Source: Haloarcula hispanica ATCC 33960
Lineage (GTDB): Archaea > Halobacteriota > Halobacteria > Halobacteriales > Haloarculaceae
DNA length: 64,000 nt
Assembly (NCBI RefSeq): GCF_000223905.1
Contig: NC_015943.1
Location: forward strand, 62,001 to 126,000
Direction: 5' to 3'
Shown: piece by piece, positions 50,078 to 57,855 of the stretch
Layout: each line of letters begins with the position of its first letter
Position numbering within the stretch: position 1 is the stretch's first letter
Notes under the pieces: generated by a model
Database searches by the model: none
The model's input: the letters and a program-made list of their open reading frames with translations, nothing else
What the model was told of the DNA's origin: nothing
Program-made: the position numbers and the translations under genes

Positions 50078-50518
50078 CTACGGCGGGTCGTACAGTTCTT
50101 CGACCGAGCGCCGGTAGTGGTCCTGGCTGGAGTCTGGAACGGGATCAGCCTCCTCTATGTCCTTCGCGATGACGCTGGTGAACTGCTTGGGTGGCTTCCA
50201 ACTGCCGTCAGTTTCGCGGGCTTCGGACTCTTTGACGAGTGCGTGCTCACCGTCAGCGGTGACGTACAGGACACGAATCCCCGGTTTCTCGCTCAGCGGA
50301 CCCCTGAGTAGCTTTCCAGTTCGTGTATTCACCACCCACTCAAGTAAGAGCCCAGCCCGACACTCAATTGCATACAGTTGCACCTCATCTTCTTCGGAAG
50401 ATTCTGTGCGCCCGTTGTCGGCCCACGACTGGGGCAACGACCGATTCTCCGTCTCATCTTTCCAGCGCCACTTCAACTTTTTCGGACCGGTATTCCCTCG
50501 TCGGTATCCACTACTCAT
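50078..50518 (-). CDS. Element-led hypothetical protein (copy B)
   Basis: 146 residues, MSSGYRRGNTGPKKLKWRWK; close to 40052-40492. The middle EKPGIRVLYVTADGEHA is identical. Led by H element 26, divergent from the SWIM gene. Function unknown. Confidence 0.72.
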   Translation of the reverse strand: MSSGYRRGNTGPKKLKWRWKDETENRSLPQSWADNGRTESSEEDEVQLYAIECRAGLLLEWVVNTRTGKLLRGPLSEKPGIRVLYVTADGEHALVKESEARETDGSWKPPKQFTSVIAKDIEEADPVPDSSQDHYRRSVEELYDPP

Positions 50519-50525
50519 TGTTGGA

Positions 50526-50554
50526 TTCTCTCAGCCACTAGAGAAACACAAAAT
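50526..50554 (-). promoter_or_regulatory. H element 26 (TTCTCT/AGAGAA stem), copy B of H21
   Basis: Minus strand: ATTTTGTGT, TTCTCT / agtggctg / AGAGAA. Identical stem and loop to H21. Confidence 0.87.
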
Positions 50555-50624
50555 CCGCTCTGTATCGCCTCTATAGCAACTTTTTTGCTGTTTGAGAATA
50601 TATGTATTAGTACGCGGACTCACC

Positions 50625-50993
50625 ATGAAAACAGCCGAGTCCCCTACCACGACCAGCGAGTATTCGGCCACAGACCAGTGGATATCCCGCCAGCCCAGTG
50701 GCACCCGTGATCTTGACTTCCAGCAGATCCGACAGCGTCGGTCAGCAACGTGGAACGCCGCCCTCGATGCCAGTGTCGACGTAACGAAGGGCGGTCGCCC
50801 GGACCTGTTTCTCGTCTCCGTCGACGACGACTGTCCTGTGAACTGCTCGCTGGCCGAGCATCCTAACGGAACCCACGCCGGCTGGTGCAGTTGCGAAGTC
50901 TTCCAGGCGACGACTGTCTGCCCGCATCTCTGTGTTCTCCGTCAGCACGCTGCCCTCGGTGATCTCGACCTGCCGATGCGGAACCAGACCTGA
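50625..50993 (+). CDS. SWIM-finger protein (copy B, intact)
   Basis: 122 residues from MKTAESPTTTSEYS. SWIM-like finger GWCSCEVFQATTVCPHLCVL (CxC-x9-CPHLC) near the C-terminus. An Arg/Gln-rich helix (LDFQQIRQRRSATWNAALDA) precedes it. The intact counterpart of the split gene in copy A (39625-39945 plus 38977-39045). Function unknown; SWIM proteins often act in recombination or DNA binding. AT-rich promoter region TATATGTATTAG lies upstream. Confidence 0.78.
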   Translation: MKTAESPTTTSEYSATDQWISRQPSGTRDLDFQQIRQRRSATWNAALDASVDVTKGGRPDLFLVSVDDDCPVNCSLAEHPNGTHAGWCSCEVFQATTVCPHLCVLRQHAALGDLDLPMRNQT

Positions 50994-51001
50994 AGCACAG
51001 C

Positions 51002-51388
51002 TCAGCCGTCGCCCATCGAAACGTCGGCCAGCGGCCGAACGTCGACGTGCCCAGTCCGATCGTGGTCAAGACACTGGCACAGTCGTTCTCGAACCGTTAC
51101 CTGCGAACACGGCTCGACGTCAACCCCTAGCCGCGGATCGTCTCGAATCTGGACGTACTCTGCGTCGACGTCCAACGGCGTGTGCTCGACCCGACACCAG
51201 ATCGTCTTCGCTCCGGCTTGGTCTAGATCAGTCACGTACCGAGCAGCCACCGCTTCGTGGCGAAGTTCGACAAGGACTCGTTCGACAAACGATGCGACTT
51301 TCGTTGGCGACCGTGGCGCTGGGACCGGCGCAAAAACACTCGAAGAGTCGTGCTGTGCCGCCGATTCGGGAGTATCAGTAACTGACAA
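51002..51388 (-). CDS. Element-led hypothetical protein (copy B, TTG start)
   Basis: 128 residues reading SVTDTPESAAQHDSSSVFAP to RPLADVSMGDG. The equivalent ATG in copy A (gacatATGtcag) has lost one A here (gacaTTGtcag), leaving TTG, so translation may be weakened. No frameshift in the body. The middle, VTDLDQAGAKTIWCRVEHTP, is conserved in both copies. Function unknown; the 3' end lies next to the convergent SWIM gene. Confidence 0.65.
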   Translation of the reverse strand: MSVTDTPESAAQHDSSSVFAPVPAPRSPTKVASFVERVLVELRHEAVAARYVTDLDQAGAKTIWCRVEHTPLDVDAEYVQIRDDPRLGVDVEPCSQVTVRERLCQCLDHDRTGHVDVRPLADVSMGDG

Positions 51389-51417
51389 TGTCTCACTCAG
51401 GACGTGCTTGCTGGCTC

Positions 51418-51447
51418 GCCCTGCACCCTCGCCGGGGCACGCAAAAC
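51418..51447 (-). promoter_or_regulatory. H element 27 (GCCC/GGGC stem), copy B of H20
   Basis: Minus strand: GTTTTGCGT, GCCC / cggcgagggtgca / GGGC. Serves the TTG-start gene at 51388. Confidence 0.72.
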
Positions 51448-51462
51448 AACGGTCGCGAGCGC

Positions 51463-52374
51463 TCACGCAACGATATGCTCCTCGATCTCTTGGAACCACT
51501 GCCGGGCCGTCGTAATATGCACATCCAGTGGCTCGCAGATCGTCGCTTGTGTGAGCCGGATGTCTGACTCTTTCCCGGCGAGGTACAGAGCGCCGGCTGC
51601 GACACCGTCTGGTCGCCCGTTGACCGCTGTTGACTCAGTTGCCTGCTCTGCGAGTTCGAGTGCCCGCTGGCGAATCTCCGGGGAAACGTTGAATGGAAGG
51701 TCCGAACAAATCCGCGCCACCCAGTCCACCGGAAGCGACACTGGAATCGGAAGGTCAAGTTCCACCAAGAACGTCCGGTAGCAGTTCCATATATGGGAGT
51801 CTGAACACCGTGCGACATCGGCTACCGTCTCCATCGTCACGAGGCCATTGCACCGGCAGGCGGCGTACACAGCGGCCGCTGCACCGCCCTCAATCGACCG
51901 TCCGATCAGGAGGTCTTTTTCCTGTGCTTCCCGGAAGAACGTGGCTGCCTGCTCTTTTACCGCGTTGCTCTCAGACAGGGCACTCGCGATGCGTCGGATT
52001 TCGCCAAGCCCGTGAGCGAGGTTCCGGTCGCGCTTGCTGGTGAACTTCGACCGGCCATGGAGTCGTCGCTGGCGAGCAAGCCGTCGACGCCGTCTCGGAG
52101 AGATGTCTGCACTATCGACGCTCCCGATATTCGTCGACAGGCCTCGGTCGTGGCGAGTGACCGTCCGAGGTGCGCCCGTCCGCTGCTGTTCCTCCTGATC
52201 GTACGTTCGCCACGATGGCCTGCGGTCGATCCGGTCTTGGTCGGTCACCAGGCCACAGTCCTTGCAGTTCGTTTCTCGCCCGCTGCTATCGAGTTCGCCG
52301 CCACACTCGGGACAACCCGACGTAGCTGCAAACAACGCTGTCTGGACAGTTTGTGAAGACATATTTCGAGACAT
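51463..52374 (-). CDS. tfb: Transcription initiation factor B (TFB), copy B
   Basis: 303 residues, same architecture as 36940-37851 (zinc ribbon CPECGG...NCKDCG, B-finger, two cyclin repeats, DVHITTARQWFQEIEEHIVA). About 23 substitutions against copy A, scattered over the whole length with several in the zinc ribbon and the first 60 residues. No stop or frameshift in either copy, so both appear functional. Start abuts H element 28. Confidence 0.9.
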   Translation of the reverse strand: MSRNMSSQTVQTALFAATSGCPECGGELDSSGRETNCKDCGLVTDQDRIDRRPSWRTYDQEEQQRTGAPRTVTRHDRGLSTNIGSVDSADISPRRRRRLARQRRLHGRSKFTSKRDRNLAHGLGEIRRIASALSESNAVKEQAATFFREAQEKDLLIGRSIEGGAAAAVYAACRCNGLVTMETVADVARCSDSHIWNCYRTFLVELDLPIPVSLPVDWVARICSDLPFNVSPEIRQRALELAEQATESTAVNGRPDGVAAGALYLAGKESDIRLTQATICEPLDVHITTARQWFQEIEEHIVA

Positions 52375-52403
52375 CCTCTCACCTGACCAGAGGGTCAGAA
52401 AAC
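52375..52403 (-). promoter_or_regulatory. H element 28 (CCTCT/AGAGG stem), copy B of H19
   Basis: Minus strand: GTTTTCTGA, (C)CCTCT / ggtcaggtg / AGAGG, abutting the ATG of TFB copy B. Confidence 0.87.
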
Positions 52404-52419
52404 ACACTGCGGCCCCCGG

Positions 52420-53106
52420 TTAGGCGTCTGGCAGTTTTCCATCCGGGCGGGGGACTCGCTGGGCGTCGATCTCGATCTCGACCCGGCGACGGTGCTTGCA
52501 CCGCTCGGCGACATCGGGACAACTACACGTCTCCTCAAGCACGTCGACCTCGTACCGGCTATCCGACGCTGAGTGAACCTCGTAGCGACCGGGCTTTGCG
52601 AGGAAGGAAACATCGATATCTTCCTGCTTCGCTCGTTTCGTACGCGGTTCGTCCTCGGAGGTGACAGCCAAGGGGTCCTCGTTGGGGTCTGTGACACCGC
52701 CGTCGTCGAACCGGACCTGCATGACTCCGCCGTCAGCGACTGCTTTGCGGGGTTCGCTGTCGACGTGTAGTCCAAACTGGTCGTCGAGAGCGTCGTCGTC
52801 CACCCACTGTGGGATGGGGCGCTCGCCGGTCGCGAAGGCGACTCGCTTCTGGTGCTTGCACTCCTCGCCGGGGTTGAACTGCTTCCACTTGCACTCACAA
52901 CTCTCTGTCCGAGTGTCGACAAGGTACTCTGAGCCAGACCCGGAGTTGACCAAAAAGAGGTCGTCGGCGTTTCGTGCCCGACCAATCGAGTCTAACACTG
53001 TCATGACTTCGGTCAGCGCCCGAACGGTCCGGTTGTTCGGGTCAGCCTCCTCCAGTTCGCTCTCGTCGATGCTGCTGGCGTCGCTACGGGATTCTGTGGT
53101 AGCCAT
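52420..53106 (-). CDS. Protein with two SWIM-like zinc fingers (copy B)
   Basis: 228 residues, partner of 36208-36894. Both fingers intact: SCECKWKQFNPGEECKHQKR and TCSCPDVAERCKHRRRVEIE. Differences from A are few and mostly in the linker. Long-leader H element 29 upstream. Confidence 0.8.
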   Translation of the reverse strand: MATTESRSDASSIDESELEEADPNNRTVRALTEVMTVLDSIGRARNADDLFLVNSGSGSEYLVDTRTESCECKWKQFNPGEECKHQKRVAFATGERPIPQWVDDDALDDQFGLHVDSEPRKAVADGGVMQVRFDDGGVTDPNEDPLAVTSEDEPRTKRAKQEDIDVSFLAKPGRYEVHSASDSRYEVDVLEETCSCPDVAERCKHRRRVEIEIDAQRVPRPDGKLPDA

Positions 53107-53137
53107 GAATGACAGGCGGCACGCCCTCTCTGGGACG

Positions 53138-53165
53138 CCCCTCACCCCGCTGGGGCGCAGAAAAT
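53138..53165 (-). promoter_or_regulatory. H element 29 (CCCC/GGGG stem), copy B of H18
   Basis: Minus strand: ATTTTCTGC, (G)CCCC / agcggggtga / GGGG. ATG 53106. Confidence 0.83.
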
Positions 53166-53393
53166 TCGGCGACTAGAGTTGTTGTGAGTGGAGTGAATCT
53201 GTTCGTAGGTAGGAGTGGGCAGTACAGGGTATGCAGTGACCGAAGTTGATACAATCTGTCCGGACAACGTGAGAAGTCGGCTGCTGACTATCGAGTGGAT
53301 TCAGCAAAGAAGCGTATCGACATTGGTGTTTCCGAGTATAGAACGGTGACCTGGCTTCTTTAAGCATCGGGAATACAAGCAAATGTAAGTCTA

Positions 53394-53597
53394 ATGAGTG
53401 AACGCCACTGTCCAGATTGTAATGTCCAAATGGAAAAGACGAACGTAACCGCAGAAGGAGTCGGTGACCTCTACGTTGAAACCGAAAGAGACGGTGGTGT
53501 GCTTGACCGACTCGGTGTTGGACATCAAACACCCCTTCATGCGTTCCTTTGTCCGGAATGTGGTTTGACTCAGCTCCATGCCGAACTTTCCGAGTGA
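53394..53597 (+). CDS. Zinc-ribbon protein, unknown
   Basis: 67 residues: MSERHCPDCNVQMEKTNVTA, then HAFLCPECGLTQLHAE. CPDC and CPEC form a four-Cys zinc site with about 48 residues between, which hold a beta hairpin (GDLYVETERDG). In a segment specific to copy B, without an H element. Typical haloarchaeal nucleic-acid-binding zinc-ribbon type. Confidence 0.78.
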   Translation: MSERHCPDCNVQMEKTNVTAEGVGDLYVETERDGGVLDRLGVGHQTPLHAFLCPECGLTQLHAELSE

Positions 53598-53673
53598 ATC
53601 GTCAGCAGCCGTACCGGGTCTTCCCCAAGGACATACTCGGTTGACAGCAGTGAGTTCGAATCAATCACCGGCC

Positions 53674-53970
53674 TCAGTTGGTGAGGAGTTCGGGTGTGAC
53701 GATCATAATTATGAGCATGCTCACCAGCACGACAAGTGCCGTGAGCCGCAAGACGCCGGCTGCCCGTCGTCGAGGTTCCGGCAAGGACTCGGCAATACCA
53801 GAGAAAGCCATCCCGACGATCAGAAACAGTATAGCATAGAACGGTGTCGCTCCTTCTACCACGACGTAGTACCCTTGCTGCCCGGCCAGCAGGAGTGCGC
53901 CACAGAGGTTAACTAATGCAAGACGTCTGGAAGATTCGCCGAACAGGGTTTTATCAATGATGGAGGGCAT
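53674..53970 (-). CDS. Small membrane protein, unknown
   Basis: 98 residues from MPSIIDKTLFGESSRRLALV. Three membrane helices (about residues 19-35, 42-58, 75-92). A longer start at 54081 would add a hydrophilic, basic 37 residues, which is less likely. Not recognised. Confidence 0.6.
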   Translation of the reverse strand: MPSIIDKTLFGESSRRLALVNLCGALLLAGQQGYYVVVEGATPFYAILFLIVGMAFSGIAESLPEPRRRAAGVLRLTALVVLVSMLIIMIVTPELLTN

Positions 53971-54196
53971 CGAGCGTGTCGTCGCCCGCGACGTTGAAAT
54001 GTTTCGGGTATTCACGTACCCGCCGCTGAGACGAGTATCAGGTTTGATTGTGAAACGCTGCTGATAGCGTTGCTGACTCACACTGTCTATTCAGCACTTG
54101 CCGTTGTAACGGCTATCGGACAGGTCCATTGGGCAATTGCTGAATTTAGAGGTTCTATGCAGCAAAAATAAGCACACTCGATTTCAACAGCGAGGT

Positions 54197-54559
54197 GTGT
54201 CATTCGAAAAGTCCCTCCCACTAGCTGTCCTGATTGGTTGCTGCATTGGTGGTGGAGTTTACCGATACCTGCTTTCGGATTGGTTCTTTGTATTAAGCAT
54301 AGCGACGATCTACATTGGGGTTGCGTACTTCATTTTAGCGTATGATGTCACACTGCTCAGTGAGCAATTCACGTTCTACGATAGGTACGACAGGCTTGGC
54401 CATGCCGTCGGTGTCTTCGGATTGAGCATAGGCCCGTTAGCACTCATAGAATATGTTGGTCTTCAAGGATCTGAGGTTGTCGGCGTGCTGATATGGTCGA
54501 TCGGTGTAATTGCGTATTTTGTGCTTATATCGAATGCACGGAGTCAACAGCGGCAGTAG
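54197..54559 (+). CDS. Membrane protein, unknown
   Basis: 120 residues from GTG 54197 (VSFEKSLPLAVLIGCCIGGG). Four membrane helices. AT-rich. A TTG at 54137 would extend it by 20 residues, but an A-rich TATA-like stretch near 54165 favours the GTG. Found only in copy B. Confidence 0.55.
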   Translation: MSFEKSLPLAVLIGCCIGGGVYRYLLSDWFFVLSIATIYIGVAYFILAYDVTLLSEQFTFYDRYDRLGHAVGVFGLSIGPLALIEYVGLQGSEVVGVLIWSIGVIAYFVLISNARSQQRQ

Positions 54560-54755
54560 CAACTGATGACACACAACCTTGTCATCGGTGGAAGCGAAGG
54601 CATCAGCGGTAATTGTTGTATACGCGCCTTGTATCTGGTACAGATATCAAAACATCTCTCTGAGCTGGTAGAAATATCGCTGGTCAGTTCGCACACCTAT
54701 TGAACAGGCGTTACAGCCAGTATCATGGCTAAAGAAACTGCCTTTTTGCCGCCTG

Positions 54756-54971
54756 TCAGAGTTCGGTCGCCTGCATCTGCTCGTGGGCGTCGGGGTTGAC
54801 TACCGGGATGACACCCTCGATCTCCTCTTTGCCGTACTCCTCGCGAATCAGGTCGTGGATGTCGTTCGCGAGAGCAACGGCCTCGTCTTGCTTGTTGGAA
54901 CTCGCCTCGTTCTCAGGAAAATCTGCTGGCCCGACACCCTCCACGACGATGAACAGCTGGTCGTCACTCAT
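54756..54971 (-). CDS. Small protein (copy B)
   Basis: 71 residues, MSDDQLFIVVEGVGPADFPE; two substitutions against 35571-35786 by eye. The strongest conservation of any pair in the duplication, implying constraint. Overlaps the upstream gene by 8 nt. Function unknown. Confidence 0.75.
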   Translation of the reverse strand: MSDDQLFIVVEGVGPADFPENEASSNKQDEAVALANDIHDLIREEYGKEEIEGVIPVVNPDAHEQMQATEL

Positions 54972-55167
54972 TTTCGACCGCCTCGACGAGCAGCGTCGTT
55001 TCGGGCAGGTCGTCGCGAGAGGTCGACAGGAACTCGGACGTCTCTAGCGTTTCCTCGACCAACTCGACCAGTTCCTCCGAGACATCGCCAAAGTGAACGA
55101 TGGCGTCGGGATCGGGGTAGTTGTCGTACTGCTGTGCAGCCGTCTTGTCCGTCTTGTTCTTACTCAT
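54964..55167 (-). CDS. Small acidic protein (copy B)
   Basis: 67 residues, MSKNKTDKTAAQQYDNYPDP; partner of 35375-35578, with four or so substitutions near the C-terminus (VELVEETLETSEFLSTSRDD). Led by H element 30. Confidence 0.72.
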   Translation of the reverse strand: MSKNKTDKTAAQQYDNYPDPDAIVHFGDVSEELVELVEETLETSEFLSTSRDDLPETTLLVEAVENE

Positions 55168-55198
55168 AGTCAGTCGGCAGAGCGCCCTCAGTGGGACG

Positions 55199-55226
55199 CC
55201 CCGCACCCCACTGGGGCACAGAAATT
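55199..55226 (-). promoter_or_regulatory. H element 30 (CCCC/GGGG stem), copy B of H17
   Basis: Minus strand: AATTTCTGT, (G)CCCC / agtggggtgc / GGGG. Loop and box differ from H17 while the stem is kept. Confidence 0.82.
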
Positions 55227-55400
55227 ATACGATGGCTCGTTCCCAGCCATCCGATTCATCGCGATGAGCCTCACCTACCTCCTGAAGCGGGACCGCCGGA
55301 CCGGCCTGCCGGTCCAAGGTGGAGCGTGTCCCCCGAGCGCTTGCGCTCGGGAACCGTGAGCGTGAGAGTGAGCGAAAGAGTGGCTGGTACGGCTCCTCGA
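55227..55400. other. Structured intergenic region, copy B
   Basis: Hairpins at 55298-55315 and 55332-55351 equal those at 35227-35244 and 35191-35210. Flanking unstructured sequence has changed more than the stems. Confidence 0.6.
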
Positions 55401-55766
55401 TTATTTCGCGATCACGTTCCCGTCCTCGTCGATGGCATACCTGAGTGGGTACACGTTGCCGTCGATATGCGTGGCCTTCTTCGGCAGCGTCTCGTTCAGC
55501 CACGCTTCCCGGTCGGCGTCGGTCTGGATGTCCTCGTTCGGGGAGTGGACGCTGAACAGGTCCATGCTCACCCAGCGATTGACCGTCAGCTCACCGGACG
55601 GGGAATACACCTTCACGCGCTCCTTTTTAGCGTCAACGCCGCCGACAACAACTTCAGGCGCATCTTCGGCTGTTTTCAGTCCATCACCGATATCCACGGC
55701 ATCAGGGTCGATATCGAGGTCGTCGCACTGCTGTACAGCCGTCTCGTCTGTCTTGTTTTCACACAT
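55401..55766 (-). CDS. Element-led hypothetical protein (copy B)
   Basis: 121 residues, MCENKTDETAVQQCDDLDID. Differs from 34776-35141 chiefly in one window (EDAPEVVVGGVDAKKE against EGTSALAVVGVDAENK). Conserved C-terminal half. Long-leader H element 31 upstream. Confidence 0.75.
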   Translation of the reverse strand: MCENKTDETAVQQCDDLDIDPDAVDIGDGLKTAEDAPEVVVGGVDAKKERVKVYSPSGELTVNRWVSMDLFSVHSPNEDIQTDADREAWLNETLPKKATHIDGNVYPLRYAIDEDGNVIAK

Positions 55767-55797
55767 AGTCGGTAGGCAGAGCGCCCTCTGTGGGACG

Positions 55798-55825
55798 CCC
55801 CTCACCCCGCTGGGGCACAGAAATC
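55798..55825 (-). promoter_or_regulatory. H element 31 (CCCC/GGGG stem), copy B of H16
   Basis: Minus strand: GATTTCTGT, (G)CCCC / agcggggtga / GGGG. ATG 55766. Confidence 0.82.
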
Positions 55826-56063
55826 ACACGATGGCTTGCTCCTCGGCATCCGATTCATCGCGACGGATCTCGCGTGCCCGCTCTCGGAGGCGAGACTGGA
55901 TCGGCGTCCGGTTCTGGTGCTTGTTTTCGTATGCGAGATACTGCTGGACCGTCTCCATTGAGTGCATACAGTTGATGCCGGCGACGATTGGCTGGAGATG
56001 GTCGGCGTCCAGCAACCGCTCGGGAGGGAGTTTGTCGAGGATTGGGTCAGGAGTGTCGCTCAT
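55824..56063 (-). CDS. Small helical protein, last of the four-gene block (copy B)
   Basis: 79 residues, partner of 34479-34718; MSDTPDPILDKLPPERLLDA unchanged, tail EEQAIV against EEQAVA. Overlaps its neighbour by 4 nt. Confidence 0.75.
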   Translation of the reverse strand: MSDTPDPILDKLPPERLLDADHLQPIVAGINCMHSMETVQQYLAYENKHQNRTPIQSRLRERAREIRRDESDAEEQAIV

Positions 56064-56266
56064 GAATCCTCCTCTCGGAAGTCATCGAGTGTCGTCCTGC
56101 GTTTGTACCGACAGCCCGGGTAGTGAGCCAGCAGCGTCTCGTCGACGGCCTCCCAGAAGCCGATTTTGTGTGGCGCAACCGACTGCCAGAACCGGGCGCG
56201 TGCCAGTGCTGCCGCAACTCGGTGGCGTTCCTCGCGACGCCACTGCTCACGCTCAATCATCGCCAT
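56060..56266 (-). CDS. Small basic protein, third of the four-gene block (copy B)
   Basis: 68 residues, partner of 34276-34482; substitutions at HRVAAA and GFWEA. Arg-rich helix and final YKRRTTLDDFREEDS are kept. Confidence 0.75.
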   Translation of the reverse strand: MAMIEREQWRREERHRVAAALARARFWQSVAPHKIGFWEAVDETLLAHYPGCRYKRRTTLDDFREEDS

Positions 56267-56571
56267 GCCGACGCTCCCTCCGGTCGATCCGCCATGTACG
56301 AGCTGGCAAGCTCCAGCCCAGCATCGAGTGACCGCCGCGTCCCGACCAGTTTGGTCGCCCGTTCGAGCGTCCAGCCAGCGTCACTGTGTTTGAGCAGGAC
56401 TGTGGCTCCAGTGTCGGGGATGTGCCACCCGACCGTGTCGTTGCCAGCGGCGAGAAATTCCCATTCGCCCGCAGCGGCCTCCTGTGCCGCGCTCTGTGTG
56501 TCAATCAGCGCATCCGAGCGTGGGCCACCAGCACCGAAGTCGCCCAACGTGGCCGTTCCTGCTGCGTTCAT
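56257..56571 (-). CDS. Hypothetical protein, second of the four-gene block (copy B)
   Basis: 104 residues, partner of 33971-34285; NAAGTATLGDFGAGGPRSDA then strands GEWEFLAAGNDTVGWHIPDT. Start ATG overlaps the previous stop. Confidence 0.75.
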   Translation of the reverse strand: MNAAGTATLGDFGAGGPRSDALIDTQSAAQEAAAGEWEFLAAGNDTVGWHIPDTGATVLLKHSDAGWTLERATKLVGTRRSLDAGLELASSYMADRPEGASAWR

Positions 56572-56870
56572 GCAGCGACCTCCCGGCGGTCCCAACCAGC
56601 GAGTTCGGCGTCGATGGCGCTGATGATGGTTGTGACCTGTTTCTCTAACGTGTCTGCCTGCTCGCCGTTGACGTCCAAGAGCGAGCGTAGTTCGAGTACA
56701 TCCGGGAGGGCAATGCTGTCCGAGCGCCGGGCCACCGCACGGAGGACAACTGCTTGAACATCAGCGCTGTCAGGCTGCCCTCGAACAGTCGTCGCGATGG
56801 ACTCGACGAACCGCGAGGTGGGTGGCTGCGACAGGTCTTCCGAACGACGGCAAGACATATTTCGAGACAT
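56568..56870 (-). CDS. Small helical protein, first of the four-gene block (copy B)
   Basis: 100 residues, partner of 33672-33974, MSRNMSCRRSEDLSQPP. More substitutions than in the following genes (about 13 by eye). Abuts H element 32. Confidence 0.75.
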   Translation of the reverse strand: MSRNMSCRRSEDLSQPPTSRFVESIATTVRGQPDSADVQAVVLRAVARRSDSIALPDVLELRSLLDVNGEQADTLEKQVTTIISAIDAELAGWDRREVAA

Positions 56871-56898
56871 CCTCTCACCCGCCAGAGGAACACAAAAT
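56871..56898 (-). promoter_or_regulatory. H element 32 (CCTCT/AGAGG stem), copy B of H15
   Basis: Minus strand: ATTTTGTGT, CCTCT / ggcgggtg / AGAGG, identical to H15. Confidence 0.9.
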
Positions 56899-57061
56899 GG
56901 GGGTCGCTGCCGCCGTGGATAGGATTTTGCTTATTACACTGGTTAGATACCTGCTCAATAGGACGGCGCACTGATCGCGGGGAGTCTTCGATTGATTAGA
57001 AAGACAAATCTTGGTGAAAACTGCGTGTGTTTATCCGTGTCTTGGTGGTATACTAGATCCA

Positions 57062-57268
57062 ATGAGAAAGAGTGAAACACCAGCCATTGCGTCCCGTAGT
57101 GACCTTCCCTCTGCCAACGAGGACGTAGCGAAACTCCGTCTTAAGCTACGTCACCACTCGCTCGAAGAATTGGAAGAAACAGGGTTAGTCAGGCTGGATA
57201 GACAAGAACAGACTGTCAAGAAAGGTCCAAAATTCAACGACAAAAAAGCAAGAATCCGATTGTACTAA
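57062..57268 (+). pseudogene. Fragment of a DUF7344-like winged-helix protein
   Basis: 68 codons from an ATG reading MRKSETPAIASRSDLPSANE, then DVAKLRLKLRHHSLEELEET and GLVRLDRQEQTVKKG. The last part resembles the second half of the DUF7344 type of winged helix (VxLxHxHLPxLxExGxVxxD). The first half of the domain is missing. Only in copy B, between H element 32 and the zinc gene. Confidence 0.45.
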
Positions 57269-57327
57269 GAGAAGCTGTACTGCTCATTAGCGGAGCAGAC
57301 CCACCAGTTTCGTGGAACTACCGCCGG

Positions 57328-57855
57328 CTACCCAGTCCACCCGCCGATCTTGACCTGTGTACTGTCTGCCGGAGCATCGTCTGCTGTCTTCCCAACTGAG
57401 TCAAATGGGGGCTCGACGAGACGCGGCACTTCATCGTCGTATGTCCGGTCAGGGCGTTTCACACAGTCGACCAGCAGGATAGGACTGCACTCACTGCAAG
57501 AGTGCGTTGCCCCGTCGAAGCCGTTGATACTCACCGACCAGGAGATAACGCTCACGAGCCGATACGTCTCTGCTGCTGGACGACGAGTACTGGCAGACTG
57601 GCAGCCAACAGCGCCACAGACATCGCAGGTGACGAGATAGTCTCGATCTGCCTCGTGGAAGAGCGAAGCGGCCTGTTCGACGTTGTCGCGGTCCTGAAGC
57701 GCACACTCCCGGCAAATCGTAAATCGGAACACGCCGTCTTCTCGGTCGACCTCGTTGGGCCACCGGACATACGTGTACGCCTCGCCGGAGATATCGGCTC
57801 TGTCTCCACAGAAGCGACAGCACTCAGCCGTTGCCTCGGGCTGGACGTCGGTCAC
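57328..57855 (-). CDS. Multi-Cys zinc protein (copy B, intact)
   Basis: 175 residues from GTG, which overlaps the stop of the upstream gene (GTGA). Four Cys pairs: CRFCGDR, CRECALQ, CDVCGAVGC and CSECS with a later C in LLVDCVK, enough for two zinc sites. The middle FRFTICRECALQDRDNVEQA suggests a zinc-bound helix. In copy A only a fused, frameshifted relic remains. Translationally coupled to the Mom-like gene, so probably its partner. Confidence 0.72.
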   Translation of the reverse strand: MTDVQPEATAECCRFCGDRADISGEAYTYVRWPNEVDREDGVFRFTICRECALQDRDNVEQAASLFHEADRDYLVTCDVCGAVGCQSASTRRPAAETYRLVSVISWSVSINGFDGATHSCSECSPILLVDCVKRPDRTYDDEVPRLVEPPFDSVGKTADDAPADSTQVKIGGWTG

